Of a stretch of 64,000 nt of DNA, positions 34,001 through 43,000 are shown piece by piece. Below the pieces are notes generated by a model that searched no databases, was not told the origin of the DNA, and saw nothing but the letters and a program-made list of their open reading frames with translations. Positions within the stretch are counted from its first letter, which is position 1, and every line of letters starts with the position of its first letter. The DNA comes from Tragulus kanchil. Taxonomy: Eukaryota; Chordata; Mammalia; Artiodactyla; Tragulidae. Where the stretch lies: contig JAIOJX010000004.1 in assembly GCA_022376925.1 (NCBI GenBank), positions 173,877,501 through 173,941,500 of the forward strand, in the 5' to 3' direction. The translations under genes and the position numbers were made by a program.

Positions 34001-37000
34001 TCTTCTGCATCGTCAGGCGGATTCATGGCCACTAGTGCCACCCGGGAAGCTGTTCTGGTTGTAGGAGGCAGATCACCCAACACAACAAAAACGCCCTAAT
34101 CCTAACGGCAGAGCCGGCCCATGTCCACCCAGGCCCACGCCTGCGTACTCTCCACCCCAGCGGGGCACAGAGCCCTCTGGAACCCCAGGCACTCCCCACC
34201 CCCGCATGCGCCCGGCTGTCTGTTCATTCTGTGTATGAAATGAAACTGCACGCACTCTCGTGCCTGGCTTCTTTCTCTCCCTTTTTATGGTGATGGAATG
34301 GTTCTGCTTCGACTTTGCTGTTAACTTTTCCGCCCCTGAAAGCACAGTTCAGCCCCCCGCACCCACCTCCCCACCTCTGCGAGGTTGAGCTCTCCCTGGA
34401 GAGCCCTTGGTCCCTCCCACTGCCCGCGGCCCGGGGAGAGAGCTGGGCTGAGTCAGGTGGAGGGAGCAGTCTGAGATGAAGGCTCGGGGCTCAGCCTGGA
34501 GGCAGCGGCCTGGGGGTCGCCGGGCCCTGCGCTGCCTTCGACACCGCTGAGGGCTGGAGGTGGCCCCTCGTGGAGGCTTTTGAGCTCCTCGGAGGTTGAG
34601 AAGGGTGACTTTAGGGCGGCGAAGGGAGGAGGCGTCTGGCTGCCAGGACTGCTAATTGCCCCCTCCCCCCTCCCAAGCTTCCGCCAGCGGGCGGGGGGAA
34701 GCAAACACATGGTTAAAAATATCTTCAGCCCCGTGGTGCCTTCACGACAAGCCCCGGCAGCGGCAAGGCTGACGAGGAGCCTCGCGAGCCCCTCTTTGCT
34801 GACTGCTGTGGAAGCGGGCAGGGCCCTCGCGGGAAGCACAGGCGGAGGTCCAGCCTTGCCCAGGGGCTCCTGTACCTAGACGGGTCTGGATCACGGTGCT
34901 GTGTGGCTGCTGTTTCTCTTGTGCTGTGTGTGCTAAGTCTCTTCAGTTGCACCTGACGCTCTGCAGCCCTACAGACCCGCCCCCAGGCTCCTCTGCCCAC
35001 GGGACTCTCCAGGCAGGAACGCTGGGGGGGCTCCCAGGCCCTCCTCAGGCTCCTCCCCCCCGCCCAGGGACCTGCGTCTCTCCTGTCTTCTGCATCGTCA
35101 GGCGGATTCATGGCCACTAGTGCCACCCGGGAAGCTGTTCTGGTTGTAGGAGGCAGATCACCCAACACAACAAAAACGCCCTAATCCTAACGGCAGAGCC
35201 GGCCCATGTCCACCCAGGCCCACGCCTGCGTACTCTCCACCCCAGCGGGGCACAGAGCCCTCTGGAACCCCAGGCACTCCCCACCCCCGCATGCGCCCGG
35301 CTGTCTGTTCATTCTGTGTATGAAATGAAACTGCACGCACTCTCGTGCCTGGCTTCTTTCTCTCCCTTTTTATGGTGATGGAATGGTTCTGCTTCGACTT
35401 TGCTGTTAACTTTTCCGCCCCTGAAAGCACAGTTCAGCCCCCCGCACCCACCTCCCCACCTCTGCGAGGTTGAGCTCTCCCTGGAGAGCCCTTGGTCCCT
35501 CCCACTGCCCGCGGCCCGGGGAGAGAGCTGGGCTGAGTCAGGTGGAGGGAGCAGTCTGAGATGAAGGCTCGGGGCTCAGCCTGGAGGCAGCGGCCTGGGG
35601 GTCGCCGGGCCCTGCGCTGCCTTCGACACCGCTGAGGGCTGGAGGTGGCCCCTCGTGGAGGCTTTTGAGCTCCTCGGAGGTTGAGAAGGGTGACTTTAGG
35701 GCGGCGAAGGGAGGAGGCGTCTGGCTGCCAGGACTGCTAATTGCCCCCCTCTCTCAAGCTCCCCAGCCCTGTGCTCAGCGCCAAAAGCTTCGGCATCGCC
35801 AGGCCGTGCTGGGATGGCGGGGGGCATGTAGCCTCGCCAAGTGGGAGGGCAACCAGCCTTCCTCTCGGGTGTCTCTTGGAAGGTCAGTGAGCCAACAGGG
35901 GCAAAGGCCCCACCGGCGGGAGGGGCCTGCAGAGGTCTGCTCCGTCCACGCTTGGCCATGCTTGGCTCTCATGTCTGGGTCACAGACATTACTCGTCATC
36001 AGCTTGTAGTGGTTCGAGCCCTTGCCCTGTGCTGTCCGCAGTGGACACCCAGGAGCCATAGACCAGAGGGACCTCAGGGCTGCGGACGTGCAGGAGGGGA
36101 AAGTCCCCTCCCACGCATCATCTACAACCCTCCCAACAGCCCCAGCAAGAAGGAATCACTCCCCTTCTATCAAAGACATGAGGAAGCTCAGAGAGGGCGA
36201 GTGACTTGTCCAAGGGCACACAGCTTAGACCAGGCTGAGCCAGGATTTCAGCCCAAGCCAGGCTGTCTGCCCGGCCTGCGAGCAGAAGAGAACTGAACTC
36301 ACCTAGCTGGGCCTTTGACAGTAAAATGGGTCAAGGGAGCAGAAACAGCCCTACACATAGTAGGGCTTCTGGAGGTGTTAGACAAGAAAAGAGAATTCAC
36401 AGCTTTCCTGCAAAGGAACCCACTCTGAGACTAAGCCACAAAGATCTTCAGACCAGACGGGGTGGGCGGTGAAGCGCGGAAGCCAGGCAGCGACCCGTGG
36501 CAGGGTCTGAGGAAATACTGGGGGACCCCCTTGGTCTCGTGCTCCCCCGGAACTTTGTTTGTTAACTTTTCAGCCCCTGAAAGCACAGTTCAGCCCCGCA
36601 CCCACCTCCCCACCTCTGCGAGGTTGAGCTCTCCCTGGAGAGCCCTTGGTCCCTCCACTGCCCGCGGCCCGGGGAGAGAGCTGGGCTGAGTCAGGTGGAG
36701 GGAGCAGTCTGAGATGAAGGCTCGGGGCTCAGCCTGGAGGCAGCGGCCTGGGGGTCGCCGGGCCCTGCGCTGCCTTCGACACCGCTGAGGGCTGGAGGTG
36801 GCCCCTCGTGGAGGCTTTTGAGCTCCTCGGAGGTTGAGAAGGGTGACTTTAGGGCGGCGAAGGGAGGAGGCGTCTGGCTGCCAGGACTGCTAATTGCCCC
36901 CCTCTCTCAAGCTCCCCAGCCCTGTGCTCAGCGCCAAAAGCTTCGGCATCGCCAGGCCGTGCTGGGATGGCGGGGGGCATGTAGCCTCGCCAAGTGGGAG

Positions 37001-40000
37001 GGCAACCAGCCTTCCTCTCGGGTGTCTCTTGGAAGGTCAGTGAGCCAACAGGGGCAAAGGCCCCACCGGCGGGAGGGGCCTGCAGAGGTCTGCTCCGTCC
37101 ACGCTTGGCCATGCTTGGCTCTCATGTCTGGGTCACAGACATTACTCGTCATCAGCTTGTAGTGGTTCGAGCCCTTGCCCTGTGCTGTCCGCAGTGGACA
37201 CCCAGGAGCCATAGACCAGAGGGACCTCAGGGCTGCGGACGTGCAGGAGGGGAAAGTCCCCTCCCACGCATCATCTACAACCCTCCCAACAGCCCCAGCA
37301 AGAAGGAATCACTCCCCTTCTATCAAAGACATGAGGAAGCTCAGAGAGGGCGAGTGACTTGTCCAAGGGCACACAGCTTAGACCAGGCTGAGCCAGGATT
37401 TCAGCCCAAGCCAGGCTGTCTGCCCGGCCTGCGAGCAGAAGAGAACTGAACTCACCTAGCTGGGCCTTTGACAGTAAAATGGGTCAAGGGAGCAGAAACA
37501 GCCCTACACATAGTAGGGCTTCTGGAGGTGTTAGACAAGAAAAGAGAATTCACAGCTTTCCTGCAAAGGAACCCACTCTGAGACTAAGCCACAAAGATCT
37601 TCAGACCAGACGGGGTGGGCGGTGAAGCGCGGAAGCCAGGCAGCGACCCGTGGCAGGGTCTGAGGAAATACTGCCCGGCAGGCAGAGCGGGGGCCCCTCT
37701 GCTGCTCTGGTGGCCTTGCAAGGATGAGAGACTTTCTGCCTGGATCAGGAAAGAGTCTACAATTCACGGAGCAGAACCTGCAGCCCAAGGCCAGGGGCCT
37801 GCAGCGGGGCCAGCCCCCACTTACCCCGAGGGAACAAGGCAGGGACGGGGGCCAGTACCCTAGTGTGAACCCCCGTGTGGCCGGAGGGACCCTTGGCTGA
37901 GAGCAATTACAGTCTCTAACGTAAGAGAGCGAAGGACGGGGGAAGGGCGCGAGGTGGACGCCCGGTCTCCTTTACCGCCCAGGCTGCTGGGGGTCTCGGC
38001 CGCAGGCCAGCCTGGCCCTGCTCCACGGAGGCCCTTCCGAAGGCTCGCTCTGTCTTCCGTTCAGAGCGGCTTCACAGCAGCCCATGCCTCTCCCTGGACC
38101 CCAGGACCCTGTGGTTGTCTTGCGGCAGAGCCCACGGGCGCGGTCCTGCCCCTGAGGTGTTTCTGACCCGTAGGCAGCGTGGCCAGGACTCCAGGGCGGG
38201 GCAGCACTGAAGGCCGGCAGAGAGAGGGAGGGCCCTTCCCAGAAGGCCAGGCAGGGCTGCCCTGCCCCGCCCGGGGCTCCACCGCCCATTCCAGAGAAAG
38301 CACAGCCCCACCCGGCCTCACCCGCTCACAGTGAGCCGCTCCATCGACTTCTCCGACTTCAGGCCGCTCTTGGTGCGCTGGGAAAGAGGACAGAACGGAG
38401 TAACCACAGAAACCTCCGGACGCACGCCTGCCCCGGAGGAAACACTGGGGCCCAGAGCGGCCCCGTCTTGCCCGCTCCTCAAGGCGACCTCCTGGACAGC
38501 CCCTGTGGGACCAGCTTAATTGTCCTTTTTCTCACCGTCTTTGAACCCCGCGAGGACGGGGATCTCATCTGCCTCACTCCCCAAGTACCCCTAAAGTCCA
38601 CACCCAGGGCCTGGCTCGTAGGGCATCAATGGACACGCGTTTACTTGAATAATAAATGAATGACGGCATGCGTGAATGAATGGATAGATGCATGAATGAG
38701 TGGATGGGTGGGTGGGTGAATGGATGAGTCACCGGGTCAGTGGATGAATGGGTGGGTGGGTGGGTGAATGCATGAAGGAACACAGTCACCTCTGAGTTAC
38801 CTGTGCAAACTAAGCCTTTATGAGGCTCACTGGAGAATTCAGCGCAGTGGTTTTGAAAAAGTCAGGGTGGGTTCTGAGTCGCGCTGGCCTCGGGGCGCTC
38901 GGTCGGCTGGGATAAGGGAAGCCGGCTGCTCCCCAGGGGCCGGGGCTGGGGGCGGGGCGCGTGGGGAGCAGGACGGGGGCCTGTGTGAGGAGCTCAGGGC
39001 CTGTCTGTGAGAGAAGGCGTGGGCTCCCGGGGCGTCAGGGACAGCACCAGTCCACGCGTGTTGAAGAGCAAGCACCCCGTGGGGCCTGGAACCCAGAAGG
39101 TCATTCATCGGGGACACGTCCGTCACAGGGAGAGGGCCGGGGCTGTGGCCCAGGGGTGTGGAGGCTCCGGAAGGGCCCCAAACAGATGGTCACGCATGGC
39201 CCATGTGGCTGCCATCAGCCAGGACCTCATGACACCCCAGGAAGGTGCCATCCGCTGAGTGAGTGGGACTGGCCGGTCCGCAGACCACCTCGAGGCCCCA
39301 CTGGGCTCTGCGTCTCCCGCCCACAGCCCCCGCCCCGCTGCCCTCCGCCGTCCTAGTGGGCGCTGGTATTTTTCACACCTCCTCGGAACTCAGCCTGGCT
39401 TAGTCCCCACCCTGGGCAGCACCCATTGCCCGATCCCGGGTGGCGAGGGGTGAGAGGCTCGGCCCGCAGGCAGTCCTCTGGGGCCCGCCCCTTACCTCTG
39501 TGGTGATCACCTCCACCTGGACGTTGGCCGGAAGGGGCAGGCCGGGCCGGAAGCGCGTGGCCAGGGCCACGAGGAGATGCAGGGTGGCCAGCAGGTCCTT
39601 GTTGAAGACGCCTGGGAGGGGAGGGGCACAGAGTCAGCCTGGGGACGCCCAGACCCGGGGCCACGCGATGGCCTCCTATTGTCACAGCCACCAAGGAGCT
39701 CTGTGCCCAGCCACCCGGGGAGCAGAGGCCTGGAATCTCCATTCAGAGCCTAATGACGACCGCACTTCGCTCCAGTCGTCCCTTCTGCACATACAGCCCA
39801 CGGGCAGGAGCCACGACGTGGATGGGCCTCTAACGCACAGAGGGTCGCTGCAGCAGTGTCAGAGTGACTCCTGTCCTCCAGGAGGGCCGGCTCGAACGAC
39901 CCTGGCGCTCCGAGCTGAACGTGACCTGACGCGGGGTCAGCGTCGGTTACTGCACGGGAGACGCGAAACGCAGCGTCAGAGGCAGGGACGGGGGCCCCGC

Positions 40001-43000
40001 GTAACCTGGGTCTGACGCGGAACTCCACTCAGCCTCCTGTGATAAATCGTGATGGGAAAGACTATTTAAAAAGAATTCCACATAGGTAACACTGAATTAT
40101 TTTGCCGTAGGGCTTCCCTGGTGGCTCAGATGGTAAAGAATCTACAATACAGAAGACACGGGTTTGGTCCCGGGGTCGGGAAGATCCCTGCAGAAAGGAG
40201 TGATTATCCACCCCAGTACTGCTGCCTGGAGAATCCCAGGGACAGAGGAGTCTGGCGGCCACAGACCACGGGTCGCGGAGTCGGAGGGAACTGAGCCACT
40301 CACCAGGCATATTGCACAGCAGAAAGTAACACAATGTTACAAATCCACTAGACTTTAACTTCAAAATAAAAAACAATCTGTTCAAAAACTGTTACAACCT
40401 GATCTCGCAACCTTGGAGAAGCTATTTCAACTCCGTTTAGCCTCAGTTTTCTCATCTGGAAAACGGGGAGGACGTAGAGGCTGGAACGGCAGCAGGCCAC
40501 AGCGTGTGGCTCACGGGTGCGGCTCTGCACGCTTGTTTCTTCTGAGCCGGCAAGGCAGACGCAGCTTAGTGAAGCAGGCGGGTAGCGCCCATCGGACGAG
40601 GCAGGAGACCCGTGCTGCTCGGAGCTCAGGGGGCAGCAGCTGCCTCACGGGCAAGGCTGCCGTCATCACCCTCACGCTGGGCTTGGCGGCCGGATCCACC
40701 CCCAGCCTGGGCACCGCGCCGTCACTCTGCCCCCTTCCCACCCCCGCCTCCCGGCCCCGGCCCACGCACTCTCCACGCTCCACCTGGCCTGCGGCTCCGC
40801 CCCCTGCAGGCTCTGGTCGACAGCCTCCAAGACGGCCGTGAGCTTGCGCCTCTGGCTGGCCGAGGTCAGGGCGATCTCCTCCACGTTCAGCTTCAGTCCA
40901 CTCAGTTTCTCTGAGGACGGGAGAAGGAGCGCGATGGAGGGAGGCGGTGGGAAAGGCTGGGGGCGCGGGGACAGGTGGGGCCCTCAGGCGAGCCCCGTGG
41001 GTCTGCCCCCGCCAGGCAGTCGCGGGGCAGGCCAGGCGCGGCTGGGAGAGCTCTGGCCTCCAAGCCGCCCCGGCCCGCCCCACGTTGACCGGCCCTGTAC
41101 CCCACCCCCTTGGCCTCGCTCACAGCTACGTGCCCTTCATCCCTGTGGGCACTGCGGCCTCGTAGTTAAAGCCAAGACCCCTGGCATCCCCGACCCCCGA
41201 CCGCTTTCTTCACAGTGGCACCTGGGCACGGTACCAGGCCGTTCAGAGCCCAGCCTCCTCTAGGATGGGGGCGACCACAGGACAGCGGTGCCGTGGCAAG
41301 GCCGCAGAAGCCACCGCGGGCGGGCCTGGCCTCAGCCCGTCCGCCAAGGCCTCTGCCGGGGACGCCGAGCAGGCCCCGCAGGACGTCCCGACTCACGGAA
41401 GAGGTGATGCAGGATGAGCCCGTCAAACATGTCCTCCTCCAAGCCGCGGACCACGATGTGCTCGGAGAGCAGCTCGGCGTTGATCCACTCCATCAGCACC
41501 TGCCGGCCCCGAGGGACAGCTGACCCGGGGCCAGGCTCGCCCGGCTTCTCCCCGGCCTCAGCCCGACCCTCCTCCCACCTGCCAGCTCCTACGCATCCTT
41601 CGAGGCCAGGTCATACGTCCCCTCCTCGGGGAAGCCTGCTCTGATCCCTCGGGCTGCGAGGGGCTGCTCTGGGCCCCGGGAGACCTGAGCCCTGCGGGCG
41701 GTGGTTTGTCCCGCCTAAGGTTTTGGTAATACAGGGGCTCTGACGTCCTGTCCTCCTGCCAGCTGCAGCGAAGACAGAGGCCTGTCCCTGGAGATGGGAA
41801 GAGCAGGGAAGCAGCGTCCCGTCCGCTCGAGAAGCAGCCCGAGCTGCTCGGGGCTGGGTGACCACAGAGCCCAGCTCCTCCCCCAGCAGGAAGCTTCGGG
41901 GGCGCCTGCTCCAGCCTGGCTCCCGGGGCGCCCGGCAGGCCCGAGTGCCGGCAACCGTCCCCGGCTCCGTCACCCACCCCGGGTGACTCCTCCCTGCCCC
42001 GCTCACGCCCCCTCTCCCCTGCCTCGTCGCCTGCAATCCGCTCCCAGCTCACGATGTGCACCTGCATCCTTAGTTCAGGACCAGCTTCCAGAGGAACCCA
42101 AACTAAGGGGGCCTGTCGGCACCCACCGGGTTTTCCTTCACCCGAGAGAGGGGGAACGTGGACGGAGGGATCAGAGAGTGGTGGGAGAGCCAGTGGTGGA
42201 AAGTGGGCCAGAATTCCTCTGGGGAGTCAAAGGGGTACAAGCCAGGAGGTCTCCCTGGGAGAGGCCCCTTGGAGCCTAGAGAAATAGGGCAAAGGACGAC
42301 AGAGGCCGCAGGCCTGTGCACAGCTTAGAGCCAAGGAGAGGACCAAGAACTGGGCGATGCACGTGTGCGCCCGCCCACCCGGCCAGCCGTCCACGGCCCG
42401 GGGCACCCGAGCCAGAGAAGACGCACGGGATTCAGGTTCTACGACCTGGGTCTAACCCCAGCTCTGTCCCCGGCCACCGTGTGTCCCCCATAGGTCGGGT
42501 CGTTCCTCCGGGCCACTCTGTCTGCTCCCTTGGATGCAGGTGAGAGCAGACCCCTCTTGACCACCACGGGCTCCACTGGGATCATGTACATAAGTGTCCC
42601 CTCACGCAGCCACTCAGCAGGTCTCCAGAGCCCGCAGGCGGCCACCCGCCAGCCTGAGGTCAGGGAGGGACAGCCGAGGTGCCCAGCCCAAGACGGGAAG
42701 ACTCCAGGAAAAGAGGTCAGAGGAGGAGGCCACACCTTTTGCAGTTCTTCAAATTTGGGGTCATTCCGGGAAGTGGGGGGCAGGACCTTCCTCTTCTCTC
42801 CTGGAAACAGAGGGGAGCCTGATGAGCAGAGGGGGACCTGCGGTCGCCCCGGAGCAGCGGCTCCCCACCAGGGGATCGGTCCTGCTGCTTCACACGCACG
42901 CGTGCACACAGTGTGTTCACAGACACACACACACACATAGTGACATGTTCACACGTGTGTGCACATGCTGCCATGCACACACAGGCACCCTGAGCACCAA

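Noticed and set aside
42890..43000. Cys/His-rich open frames over the AC repeat (both strands)
   Set aside because: Translations of an (AC)n/(GTGT)n microsatellite next to true PARVG exon 2; not genes.
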